DNA from: Catellatospora sichuanensis
Lineage (GTDB): Bacteria > Actinomycetota > Actinomycetes > Mycobacteriales > Micromonosporaceae
Assembly (NCBI RefSeq): GCF_007483665.1
Contig: NZ_VIQO01000014.1
Span: 186,001-250,000 of the forward strand
DNA: 64,000 nt
Direction of reading: 5' to 3'
Positions 7,856-15,559 of this stretch are shown piece after piece. Each line of letters begins with the position of its first letter. Position 1 is the stretch's first letter. The position numbers and the translations under genes were made by a program. The notes beneath the pieces are model-generated. The model saw only the letters and a program-made list of their open reading frames with translations. It did no database searches and had not been told where the DNA came from.

Positions 7856-8827
7856 TCAGGCTTCGCCGTCGGCTTCGCGGCGGGCCTTGGCGCGGCGTTT
7901 GCCCTCGTGCATGGCCTGGACGCGGGCGATGGGGATGGTGTGGCCCTCGGCGATCAGGTCCGCGGGCAGGGCCTGCGGGGCGGGCATGAGGTCGGCCCAC
8001 GGGTCGGTCTTTGCGACCAGGTCGGGCACGGTGCGCATGGTGAAGTCGGCGGGCGTGACGTTCTCCAGGTCCGGCCAGGCCACGGGGAAGGACACCGGCA
8101 GGCCGGGCCGGATGCGCGGGCTGTAGACGGCGACCACGGTCGCGCCACCGGAGCGGGTCGCGTCGAGGAAGACCTTGCCGTGCCGGTCCTCGCGGATGAA
8201 CGCCGTGGTGGCGAGCTTCGGGTCGAGCCGTTCGGCCCGTGCGGCCACGGCCCGGGTCGCCGCGGCGACCTGCTCCGGGTCGGCCTCGCCGTCGAGCGGC
8301 ACGAACACGTGCACGCCCTTGCTGCCGCTGGTCTTGACCGCGCCGTCCAGCCCGCAGTCGGCGAGCGCCTGGCGCACCAGCAGCGCGCCCTGCACCGCCT
8401 TGCCGAAGGTGTTCTCCCCCTCGGGCGGGTCGAGGTCGAGGATCAGGTGCGTCGGGGACAGCGGTGACTCCACCAGGCCCAGCGCCGCGTGATACTCCAC
8501 GGCCCGCTGGTTGGCGAACCAGATGAGCGTGCGCCGGTCGTTGCCCAGGGCGTACGTCACCTCGCGGTGCGAGGCCTCGGCCCAGACCGCGGCCCGCGGC
8601 ACCCAGTCGGGTGTGTACTTGGGCAGGTTCTTCTGCATGAACGCGGGCTGCCCGGGGCGGATCCGGATCACCGACAGGGCCCGGTTCCGCAGTGCGGGGA
8701 TGATCCGCTCGTGCACCGCGTCCAGGTAGTCCACCAGGTCGCGTTTGGTCGCCCCGGACTCGTCGAACAGGGGCTGGTCGAGGTTGGTCAGCGCCACCCC
8801 GTCGCGGGTCTCACCGTCTTTCGGCAT
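7856..8827 (-). CDS. Stand-alone LigD-type polymerase/primase domain protein
   Basis: Homologue of the polymerase (PrimPol, archaeo-eukaryotic primase fold) domain of LigD, which fills gaps and adds ribonucleotides during non-homologous end joining. The catalytic acidic pair is seen in LILDLDPPEG (D131 and D133), with the downstream SGSKGVHVFVPL motif that contacts the incoming nucleotide. At 323 residues it is only the polymerase domain; no ligase or phosphoesterase domain is fused and no ku gene is visible. ATG 8827 was chosen; GTG 8857 is possible. The neighbours (phosphoesterase, siderophore-binding protein) do not suggest an operon. Confidence 0.9.
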   Translation of the reverse strand: MPKDGETRDGVALTNLDQPLFDESGATKRDLVDYLDAVHERIIPALRNRALSVIRIRPGQPAFMQKNLPKYTPDWVPRAAVWAEASHREVTYALGNDRRTLIWFANQRAVEYHAALGLVESPLSPTHLILDLDPPEGENTFGKAVQGALLVRQALADCGLDGAVKTSGSKGVHVFVPLDGEADPEQVAAATRAVAARAERLDPKLATTAFIREDRHGKVFLDATRSGGATVVAVYSPRIRPGLPVSFPVAWPDLENVTPADFTMRTVPDLVAKTDPWADLMPAPQALPADLIAEGHTIPIARVQAMHEGKRRAKARREADGEA

Positions 8828-8870
8828 GTGATCACCATTACCCGACGGTGACGGCACGTCAACGTGAAGA

Positions 8871-8912
8871 CGGAAAACGGGGCGGACGGATGTCCACCCC
8901 GTTCTCCGTCAG
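8871..8912 (-). terminator. Hairpin terminator of the siderophore-binding protein gene
   Basis: Arms 8871-8889 and 8894-8912 (19 bases, two G-U-type mismatches, 4-base loop) begin 4 bases beyond the stop codon at 8917. It ends the leftward transcript of the binding-protein gene. Confidence 0.75.
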
Positions 8913-8916
8913 CGGG

Positions 8917-9972
8917 TCACTTCGCGGGGGCGCGCTCGACCTCGGTCGCCGGGTCGCCGTCGACGGCCGTGGCCAGCTGCGGCACCAGGCCCTCGAGCAG
9001 GTACGGCAGGCTGAGCGGGGTGATGAACGAGGTGGCGCCGCCGAGCAGCTCGCCGTTCTCCAGGAACACCTCGCGGGCCTGGGTCTTCACGTCGAGCTTG
9101 GCGTACAGCGGGTCGGCGTGGATCTTCGCCTTGTCGGCGTCGTGCTTGTCGACCAGCCAGACCATCACGTCGGTGTCGAGCAGGTCGGTGCGCTCACGGC
9201 TGATGCTCTTGCCGAACTCCTTGCCGGTGATCGCGTCGAGGCCCTCGGGCATCTTGAAGCCCAGGTCCTGCATCAGGCGGCCGCGCGGGTCCTGCGCGCC
9301 GTACACGTAGTAGCCCTCCCACTGCGTCGCGACGAGCGCGGTGGCGCCGGCGAACTTCGGGTTGGCTGCCTTGGCCGCGGCGAACTTGGCCTCGACGTCG
9401 GCGACGACCTTCTCGGCCTGCTCCTTGCGCCCGACGGCGGTGCCGACGATGCGGGTGGCCTGCTGCCAGGAGACGCCGTAGTCGATGACGTCCTTGGGCT
9501 GGGCCACGGTCGGCGCGATCTTCGAAAGGGTGGCGTAGTCCTCGGCCGTGAGGTTGGAGTAGAGGCCCAGGATCAGGTCGGGGCGCAGCGCGGCGACCTT
9601 CTCGAACTTGATGCCGTCGGTGTTGGTGAGCACCTCGGGCTTCGCGGCGGTGCCGAGCTCGTCGGTCGCCCAGGGCCAGACCGCGCCGGGGTGGCCGCCG
9701 AACCACTCGGTGGTGGCGACGGGTACGACACCCAGTGCCAGCAGGGCGTCCTGCTCGACGAGGCCGACCACGACGACCCGCTTGGGCTCGGCCTTGATCT
9801 CGGCGGTGCCGTACTTGTGCTCGATCGAGACGGGGAAGGCCGCCGAGGTCGCGCCCTGGCTGCCGGAGGTGCCGGACGGCTCCTGGTCGGTGCCGCACGC
9901 GGCGAGGCCGAGGCCGAGGAGCACCGCGGTGGCGGTGGCCGTCAGCGTACGGACGGGAGAGAGAAGCCGCAC
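8917..9972 (-). CDS. Ferric-siderophore ABC transporter substrate-binding lipoprotein
   Basis: Periplasmic-type (cluster A-II/FepB) binding protein anchored as a lipoprotein. The signal peptide has a hydrophobic core and lipobox LAAC with lipidated Cys26, followed by a Ser/Gly-rich linker. The mature part shows the family's AEPKRVVVVGLVEQDALLALG and LRPDLILGLYS segments. It should capture a ferric hydroxamate outside the membrane and deliver it to the divergently encoded permeases. GTG 9972 has AGGA just upstream; longer starts would spoil the signal peptide. An iron box at 10028-10046 lies in the shared divergent promoter. 351 residues, normal for the family. Confidence 0.95.
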   Translation of the reverse strand: MRLLSPVRTLTATATAVLLGLGLAACGTDQEPSGTSGSQGATSAAFPVSIEHKYGTAEIKAEPKRVVVVGLVEQDALLALGVVPVATTEWFGGHPGAVWPWATDELGTAAKPEVLTNTDGIKFEKVAALRPDLILGLYSNLTAEDYATLSKIAPTVAQPKDVIDYGVSWQQATRIVGTAVGRKEQAEKVVADVEAKFAAAKAANPKFAGATALVATQWEGYYVYGAQDPRGRLMQDLGFKMPEGLDAITGKEFGKSISRERTDLLDTDVMVWLVDKHDADKAKIHADPLYAKLDVKTQAREVFLENGELLGGATSFITPLSLPYLLEGLVPQLATAVDGDPATEVERAPAK

Positions 9973-10027
9973 GGTTGGTCCTTTCTGTGCTGGTGGGACC
10001 GCCCCCTGGCGGGTCCCGCCGAGGAGC

Positions 10028-10046
10028 ATAGGTTAGCCTCCCCTAA
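10028..10046. promoter_or_regulatory. Iron box in the divergent importer promoter
   Basis: ATAGGTTAGCCTCCCCTAA matches the iron-box consensus at about 15 of 19 positions. It is placed midway between the binding-protein start (9972) and the first permease start (10080), so one repressor dimer could control the whole importer. Confidence 0.8.
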
Positions 10047-10079
10047 TCTCAAACTCGGGGTTGATCTCAAGGAGCGGTG

Positions 10080-11111
10080 ATGACCCAGACGACCGGCGTG
10101 CCGCCCGCGCCGCGCGCGGGCCACGCCTGGCGGCGCGGCGGGCTGGTGCTCGGCGTACTGGCGCTGGCCGGCGTGTTCGCGCTGAGCATCGCGGTCGGCA
10201 GCCGCACCATCCCCCTCGACACGGTGTGGCAGGTGCTCTGGCACGACGACGGTTCCGCGCAGTCGGACATCGTGCACCAGCTGCGTATCCCCCGTACGCT
10301 GCTCGGCCTCGGGGTCGGGGCGGCGCTCGGGCTGGCCGGTGCGCTGATGCAGGCACTCACCCGCAACCCGCTGGCCGAACCCGGCCTGCTCGGCGTGAAC
10401 CTGGGCGCCTCCTCGGGCGTCGTCGTCGCGATCGCGTTCCTCGGCCTGACCTCGCCCAGCGCGTACGTGTGGTTCGCCTTCGGCGGGGCGGCGCTGACCG
10501 CGACGGCCGTGTTCGCCCTCGGCGGGTCGGGGCGCTTCCCCACTCCGGAACGCCAGGTGCTGGCCGGGGTGTCCATCACCGCCGTGCTCGGCGCGCTGGT
10601 CTGGGCGGTGCTGGTCACCAACCGCGGCACATTCGACCGCTACCGGCACTGGGACGTCGGTTCGCTGGCCGACCGCGACGGCGACACGCTCGTCCGCGTC
10701 GCGCCGTTCCTGATCGTCGGGGTGCTGCTGGCGCTGACACTGGGCGGCCGCCTCAACGCGCTGAGCATGGGGGACGAGGCCGCCACCGCGCTGGGCGCGC
10801 ACCCGGGCCGGGTCCGCCTGGTCGGCGTGGCCGCGATCACGCTGCTGTGCGGAGCGGCCACCGCCGCCTGCGGCCCGATCTGGTTCCTCGGCCTGGCCGT
10901 GCCGTACATCGCGCGGCTGATCACCGGACCCGATCACCGCTGGATCCTCGCCTACGCCGTGGTGCTCGGCCCGATCCTGCTGCTCGGCGCGGACGTGCTC
11001 GGCCGGGTGGTGACCGCCCCGTCGGAGCTGCAGGTCGGCATCGTCACCGCGTTCCTCGGCGCGCCGGTGTTCGTCGCGCTGTGCCGCCGCCGGAAGCTGG
11101 GTGCCCCGTGA
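10080..11111 (+). CDS. FecCD-family siderophore ABC permease, subunit 1
   Basis: Polytopic permease of the FecCD/BtuC family, half of the transmembrane channel that imports ferric siderophore. About ten hydrophobic helices are apparent. Family signatures include LRIPRTLLGLGVGAALGLAG, MQALTRNPLAEPGLLGVNLGAS and GPIWFLGLAVPYIARL near the ATPase-coupling loop. ATG 10080 is preceded by AAGGAG at 5-nt spacing (a GTG three bases earlier is less likely). 343 residues is typical. It overlaps the next permease by four bases (GTGA), indicating translational coupling. Confidence 0.95.
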   Translation: MTQTTGVPPAPRAGHAWRRGGLVLGVLALAGVFALSIAVGSRTIPLDTVWQVLWHDDGSAQSDIVHQLRIPRTLLGLGVGAALGLAGALMQALTRNPLAEPGLLGVNLGASSGVVVAIAFLGLTSPSAYVWFAFGGAALTATAVFALGGSGRFPTPERQVLAGVSITAVLGALVWAVLVTNRGTFDRYRHWDVGSLADRDGDTLVRVAPFLIVGVLLALTLGGRLNALSMGDEAATALGAHPGRVRLVGVAAITLLCGAATAACGPIWFLGLAVPYIARLITGPDHRWILAYAVVLGPILLLGADVLGRVVTAPSELQVGIVTAFLGAPVFVALCRRRKLGAP

Positions 11112-12289
11112 ACATGATCACCGAACCTGACCCCGCCCCCGGGCAGCGCCCGGCAGCGACGGCCACGGCGCAGCGGACGGTCGCCGACACCGACGCCGTC
11201 CCCACGCCACGTCCTGCCACCACGGCCGACGCGTCCAACCGCCCCCGCCGCCGGGCACGGCAGTTCGTGCTGCGCAGCCCCGGTGGCGCGCTGTCTCTGC
11301 GGGTACGCGCCCGCGCCCTGCTGGTCGGCGTCGTGCTGCTCCTGGCGGCCGCCGCGATCGCCGTGGTCAACCTGTCCAGCGGGGACTTCCCGATCCCCGT
11401 CGCCGACGTGCTGCGCAGCCTGATCGGGCAGGGCGACCCCGGCACCGACTTCATCGTGCACGAGCTGCGGCTGCCCCGTGCGCTGGTCGCGCTGCTGGTC
11501 GGCGCGGCGCTGGGGGCGAGCGGCGCGGTGTTCCAGGGCCTGACCCGCAACCCGCTGGGCAGCCCCGACTTCGTCGGCATGACGGTCGGCGCGGCCACCG
11601 GCGCGCTCGTGGTGATCCTGCTGCTCGACGGCAGCGGCCTGCAGGTCGCGGCCGGCGCGATCGCCGGCTGCGTGCTCACCTCGATCGCCATCTACCTGCT
11701 CGCGTTCCGGGGCGGCACCCAGGCGTTCCGCCTGATCCTGATGGGTGTCGGGGTGTCCGCGCTGCTGGAGGCGTTCAACTCCTACCTCATCGTGAAGGGC
11801 CGCCTCGACGAGGCGCTCGCCGCGCAGGTCTGGCTCATCGGCAGTCTCGGCGGCCGCGGCTGGACCGAGGTGACCATCGTCGCGGTCACCCTCGCCGTGC
11901 TGCTGCCCGTGGTCCTCCACTACGGACGGCACCTCGACATGCTGGCGCTGGGCGACGACACCGCGACCCTGCACGGCATCCGTGTCGAGCGCAGCCGGGC
12001 CGTGCTCGCCCTGGCCAGCGTGGGGCTGGCCGCGGGCGCGACCGCCGCGGCGGGCCCGATCGCGTTCGTGGCGCTGGCCGCGCCGCAGCTGGCCGCGCGG
12101 CTGACCCGCTCCCCCGGACCGGGCATCCTGCCCGCGGCGGGCATGGGCGCGGTGCTGCTGGCCGGCAGCGACTGGGCGGCGCAGCGGGTGCTGCCCGACA
12201 ACGACATCCCCGCCGGCGTGGTCACCGCCGCGATCGGCGGCCTCTACCTGACCTGGCTGCTGGCCCGCGAATGGCGGCGCGGCCGATGA
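11108..12289 (+). CDS. FecCD-family siderophore ABC permease, subunit 2
   Basis: Second FecCD permease, expected to pair with the preceding subunit. Motifs match its partner: LRLPRALVALLVGAALGASG, FQGLTRNPLGSPDFVGMTVGA and AAAGPIAFVALAAPQLAARL. It carries an unusual polar extension of about 60 residues before the first helix, rich in Pro, Ala, Thr and Arg, which is longer than normal and probably cytoplasmic. The start at GTG 11108 overlaps the preceding stop (GTGA); ATG 11114 is an alternative two codons in. 393 residues. Confidence 0.93.
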   Translation: MNMITEPDPAPGQRPAATATAQRTVADTDAVPTPRPATTADASNRPRRRARQFVLRSPGGALSLRVRARALLVGVVLLLAAAAIAVVNLSSGDFPIPVADVLRSLIGQGDPGTDFIVHELRLPRALVALLVGAALGASGAVFQGLTRNPLGSPDFVGMTVGAATGALVVILLLDGSGLQVAAGAIAGCVLTSIAIYLLAFRGGTQAFRLILMGVGVSALLEAFNSYLIVKGRLDEALAAQVWLIGSLGGRGWTEVTIVAVTLAVLLPVVLHYGRHLDMLALGDDTATLHGIRVERSRAVLALASVGLAAGATAAAGPIAFVALAAPQLAARLTRSPGPGILPAAGMGAVLLAGSDWAAQRVLPDNDIPAGVVTAAIGGLYLTWLLAREWRRGR

Positions 12290-12306
12290 GCGCGAAGGAG
12301 CACGCG

Positions 12307-13125
12307 ATGCAGGCACGGCTGCGGGCGCAGGACCTGACCCTGGCGTACGACCGCCGCGTGGTGGCCCGCGACCTCGGTGTCGAGATCGGCGACGGGTCGT
12401 TCACGGTCATCGTCGGGCCCAACGCCTGCGGCAAGTCCACGCTGCTCAAGGCACTGGCGCGAGTGCTGAAGCCGCAGGCGGGCACGGTCTTCCTCGACGG
12501 GGCGGCGATCGCCTCGCTGCCCTCCAGGCAGGTCGCCAAGCAGCTGGGCATGCTGCCGCAGTCGCCGGTGGTCCCGGCCGGGATCGTGGTCGAGGACCTG
12601 GTCGCCCGGGGCCGGTTCGCCCACCAGCGCCTGCTGCGCCAGTGGTCCGCCGACGACGAGGCCGCGGTCCGCGACGCGATGGCCGTGACCGAGGTGTCCG
12701 ACCTGGCCGACCGGTATGTCGACGAGCTGTCCGGCGGGCAGCGCCAGCGGGTGTGGCTCGCCGTCGCGCTGGCCCAGCAGACGCCGATCCTGCTGCTCGA
12801 CGAGCCGACCACGTTCCTGGACCTGGCGCACCAGTTCGAGGTCCTCGACCTGTGCGCCGAGCTGCACGAGCAGGGCCGCACCGTGGTCGCCGTGCTGCAC
12901 GACCTCAACCAGGCCTGCCGCTACGCCACCGACCTGGTCGTCATGCGCGGCGGCGAGATCGTCGCCCAGGGCGCGCCCGAGGCGGTCATGACGGCCGAGC
13001 TGGTCGAGCATGTGTTCGGCGTGGCCAGCCAGGTGATGACCGACCCGCAGACGGGCACCCCGATGGTCGTACCAGCGGATCGTCAGCGCCGCCGCACCGC
13101 TCGGACCGCGACTTCCGTCGGGTAG
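12307..13125 (+). CDS. Ferric-siderophore ABC transporter ATP-binding protein
   Basis: Cytoplasmic ATPase (FepC/FhuC type) powering the importer. Walker A GPNACGKST, Q loop MLPQSP, signature LSGGQRQRVWLA, Walker B ILLLDEPTTFLDLAHQ and switch His in VAVLHDLNQA are all intact. The DLAHQFEVL stretch after Walker B is characteristic of iron-siderophore importers. ATG 12307 has AAGGAG 6 nt upstream; ATG 12286, which overlaps the permease stop as ATGA, would add seven residues. 272 residues. Last gene of the binding/permease/ATPase unit. Confidence 0.95.
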   Translation: MQARLRAQDLTLAYDRRVVARDLGVEIGDGSFTVIVGPNACGKSTLLKALARVLKPQAGTVFLDGAAIASLPSRQVAKQLGMLPQSPVVPAGIVVEDLVARGRFAHQRLLRQWSADDEAAVRDAMAVTEVSDLADRYVDELSGGQRQRVWLAVALAQQTPILLLDEPTTFLDLAHQFEVLDLCAELHEQGRTVVAVLHDLNQACRYATDLVVMRGGEIVAQGAPEAVMTAELVEHVFGVASQVMTDPQTGTPMVVPADRQRRRTARTATSVG

Positions 13126-13146
13126 CCGCGACAGCACATGTGACTG

Positions 13147-13200
13147 TGTTGGTGTGCTCGTTTCGGGACGCGTGAGCGTCCCGAAACGAGCACACCAACG
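13147..13200. terminator. Perfect long palindrome, bidirectional terminator
   Basis: Arms of 24 bases (13148-13171 and 13176-13199) pair perfectly around a GTGA loop. It lies between the convergent importer ATPase (ends 13125) and monooxygenase 2 (ends 13237). Typical of bidirectional terminators, though the sequence perfection also resembles a repeated palindromic unit. Confidence 0.8.
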
Positions 13201-13236
13201 CGCCACATTCCCGCTGGGCGGGCTTGAGGCGGGCGG

Positions 13237-14511
13237 TCAGGCCAGGGCCGGCGACGTGATCCGGGTCAGCGAGCGCGCGATCTCACCGGCGCGGACGGCC
13301 GTGTTGGAGAGCAGGGTCGAGCTGATGCCGTGGGTGTGCTCGGTCGGGCCCTGCACGTAGATGCCGCAGCGCACGTCGCCGGTGGTGGCGACCCGGTAGT
13401 CGCGCTCGACCTGGAGCTGCCCGTCGTCGCGGCGCGCGCAGTGCTCGCCCAGCTCGCCGAGCAGCTGCAGCGGGTCGCTGCTGCGGTAGCCGGTCGCGCA
13501 CACCACCGCGTCGGCCTCCAGCACGGTGCGCTCGCCGGTGGGCAGGAACTCCACGATCACCCGCACCCGGTCGGCCTCCTCGACCAGCTCCACCACCCGG
13601 GAAGCGTGCATGATGCGCAGCCGCTCCCGGCCGAGCACCTTCTCCTGGTACATCCGCCGGTATAGACCCTGGATGACGTCCAGGTCGACGACGGAGTAGT
13701 TGGTGGACCCGTGGTAGGCCATCAGCATCCGCTTGACGTGCTCGGGCGCGTCGAAGAAGTGGTCCACGGCCTCGGGATCGAAGATGCGGTTGGCGAACGG
13801 GCTGTCGTCGGCGGGGGTGTAGCCGTACTTGGCGAACACCGCACACACCTCGGCCTGCGGGAACGTCTGGTGCAGATGGTCGGCGACCTCGGCGCCGGAC
13901 TGGCCCGCGCCGATGACCAGCACCCGGCGCGGGTCACGCAGGTCGGGCAGGCGGCGCAGCAGGTCACGGCTGTGCCAGACGCGCGGGCCGGGGCGCATGC
14001 CGTCGGGCATCCGCGGCTCCAGACCGGTGGCGACGACCAGGTTGCGGGCCTGGCGGGTGACCAGGTCACCGCCCTGCCGGGCGACGACCTCGCAGCCGGT
14101 GATCACGCCGCCGTCGCGCAGCGGCCGCACCGCGACCACCTCCGAGCCGTACTCGACCTGGTCGGTGAATCCTGCGGCGGCCCATTCCAGGTAGTCATGG
14201 AACTCCACGCGCGACGGGTACATCGTCTTGTGGTTGATGAAGTCGATCAGGCGGTCCTTGGCCTTGAGGTAGCTCAGGAAGCTGTACTCGCTGGCCGGGT
14301 CGCGCATGGTGGCCAAATCCTTGAGGAACGAGACCTGCATCGTGGTGCCCTCGATGAGCATGCCGCGATGCCAGCCGAACCGCTGCTGCTTCTCCAGGAA
14401 CACCGCGTCCACCGGACGGTCCAGCTCGCGTAACGCGATGGCCAGGGCCAGATTGGAGGGGCCGAAGCCGATCCCTGCGAGATCGTGGAGATGTGCGTCC
14501 GACGTGGACAT
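13237..14511 (-). CDS. L-ornithine/L-lysine N-monooxygenase (siderophore), paralogue 2
   Basis: Second flavin N-monooxygenase, clearly paralogous to the protein at 3342: FAD site GIGFGPSN (residues 13-20), FGWHRGMLIEGTTMQVSFLKD, FINHKTMYPSRVEFHDYLEWA, NADPH site VLVIGAGQSGAE and C-terminal CATGYRSSD. 424 residues. It hydroxylates ornithine (probable) or lysine. AAGGGG precedes ATG 14511. The gene diverges from the formyltransferase across a 94-base region containing iron-box-like sequence, so the pair is probably co-regulated and sequential in the pathway. Confidence 0.95.
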   Translation of the reverse strand: MSTSDAHLHDLAGIGFGPSNLALAIALRELDRPVDAVFLEKQQRFGWHRGMLIEGTTMQVSFLKDLATMRDPASEYSFLSYLKAKDRLIDFINHKTMYPSRVEFHDYLEWAAAGFTDQVEYGSEVVAVRPLRDGGVITGCEVVARQGGDLVTRQARNLVVATGLEPRMPDGMRPGPRVWHSRDLLRRLPDLRDPRRVLVIGAGQSGAEVADHLHQTFPQAEVCAVFAKYGYTPADDSPFANRIFDPEAVDHFFDAPEHVKRMLMAYHGSTNYSVVDLDVIQGLYRRMYQEKVLGRERLRIMHASRVVELVEEADRVRVIVEFLPTGERTVLEADAVVCATGYRSSDPLQLLGELGEHCARRDDGQLQVERDYRVATTGDVRCGIYVQGPTEHTHGISSTLLSNTAVRAGEIARSLTRITSPALA

Positions 14512-14546
14512 ATGACCCCTTCCGTGTACGGCCCCCGAAGATTACA

Positions 14547-14577
14547 TTAGGGTTACCTTAGCAAGGTAAGCCTTGCC
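14547..14577. promoter_or_regulatory. Iron-box-like sequence in divergent siderophore promoter
   Basis: The interval begins TTAGGGTTACCTTAG and continues with GCAAGGTAAGCCTTGC, a 6-bp inverted repeat GCAAGG/CCTTGC. Both halves resemble variant IdeR/DmdR boxes but neither matches the full consensus (best about 10 of 19). Its position between monooxygenase 2 and the formyltransferase makes iron control plausible. Confidence 0.55.
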
Positions 14578-14605
14578 TTTCGTTCCGGTCCAGAGGAGGG
14601 CACCC

Positions 14606-15559
14606 ATGCGGGTCGCGATGTTCGGTTACCAGACCTGGGGGCACCGCACGCTCCAGGCGCTGCTGGAAGCACCAGACCTCGAGGTGGTCCTCGTCGTCAC
14701 GCATCCGAAGAGCGACCACGCGTACGAGCGCATCTGGAGCGACTCCGTCGCCGACCTCGCCACCGAGCACGGTGTGCCCGTCCTGATCCGCGAGCGTCCC
14801 GACGACGAGGAGCTGATGGCGGCGCTCAAGGAAGCCGACCTGGACGTCATCGTGGCCACCAACTGGCGCACCTGGATCCCGCCGCAGGTCTTCAACCTGC
14901 CCCGGCACGGCACCCTCAACATCCACGACTCGCTGCTGCCGAAGTACGCCGGCTTCTCGCCCCTGATCTGGGCCCTGCTCAACGACGAGCCCGAGGTCGG
15001 CGTGACCGCGCACATGATGGACGACACCCTCGACGCGGGCGACATCGTGCTGCAGCGCTCGGTGCCGGTCGGCGCGCGCGACACCACCGCCGACCTGTTC
15101 CACAAGACGCTCGCCCTGTTCGGGCCGATCACGGTCGACGGCCTGCGCCTGATCGCGTCGGGCCGCACCGACTGGACCCCGCAGGACCGCTCCCAGGCCA
15201 GCTTCTTCCACAAACGCGCCGACGAGGACCTGCGCATCGACTGGACGTGGACCGCGCAGGAGCTGGACCGCCTGGTCCGCGCCCAGTGCGACCCGTACCC
15301 GAACGCCTACACCCACTACCGCGGACAGCGCATCCGTGTGATCAAGGCCTCGGTCTCGCAGGCCGTGTACGGCGGCACCCCCGGCCGGATCTTCTACCGC
15401 GAGGGCGACGGCGTCGCCATCGTCGCCGGAGCCGAGGCCCGGCGCGGAAAGAGCAAGGGCCTGGTCATCGAGCGGGTACGCCTCGACGACGGCACCGAGC
15501 TGGCGGCCACCGACCTGTTCCGCACCATGGGCGGCTACCTGGGACACTCTCCCGCATGA
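14606..15559 (+). CDS. Methionyl-tRNA-formyltransferase-like protein, probable N-hydroxyornithine formyltransferase
   Basis: Formyl-THF-dependent formyltransferase related to Fmt. The catalytic triad is recognisable as N105, H107 (in NIHDSLLPKYAG) and D143 (LDAGDI), with the same spacing as N109/H111/D147 in E. coli Fmt. The C-terminal Fmt_C-like domain (about residues 205-310) is present. Siderophore clusters such as that of coelichelin use this type to formylate N5-hydroxyornithine; its location beside an N-monooxygenase and away from def/fmt housekeeping genes supports that role. ATG 14606 follows GAGGAGGG. Overlaps the M20 gene by ATGA. 317 residues. Confidence 0.9.
   Translation: MRVAMFGYQTWGHRTLQALLEAPDLEVVLVVTHPKSDHAYERIWSDSVADLATEHGVPVLIRERPDDEELMAALKEADLDVIVATNWRTWIPPQVFNLPRHGTLNIHDSLLPKYAGFSPLIWALLNDEPEVGVTAHMMDDTLDAGDIVLQRSVPVGARDTTADLFHKTLALFGPITVDGLRLIASGRTDWTPQDRSQASFFHKRADEDLRIDWTWTAQELDRLVRAQCDPYPNAYTHYRGQRIRVIKASVSQAVYGGTPGRIFYREGDGVAIVAGAEARRGKSKGLVIERVRLDDGTELAATDLFRTMGGYLGHSPA

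Noticed and set aside
5309-8467. Open frame of over 1000 codons on the + strand across 5.3-8.5 kb
   Set aside because: Runs through the epimerase, phosphoesterase and LigD genes in a shadow frame; Arg/Pro/Ala-rich translation without any recognisable domain.
10061-11107. Upstream extension of the second permease frame over the first permease gene
   Set aside because: Translation there lacks membrane helices and is a shadow of the first permease; the GTGA junction at 11108 is a natural start.
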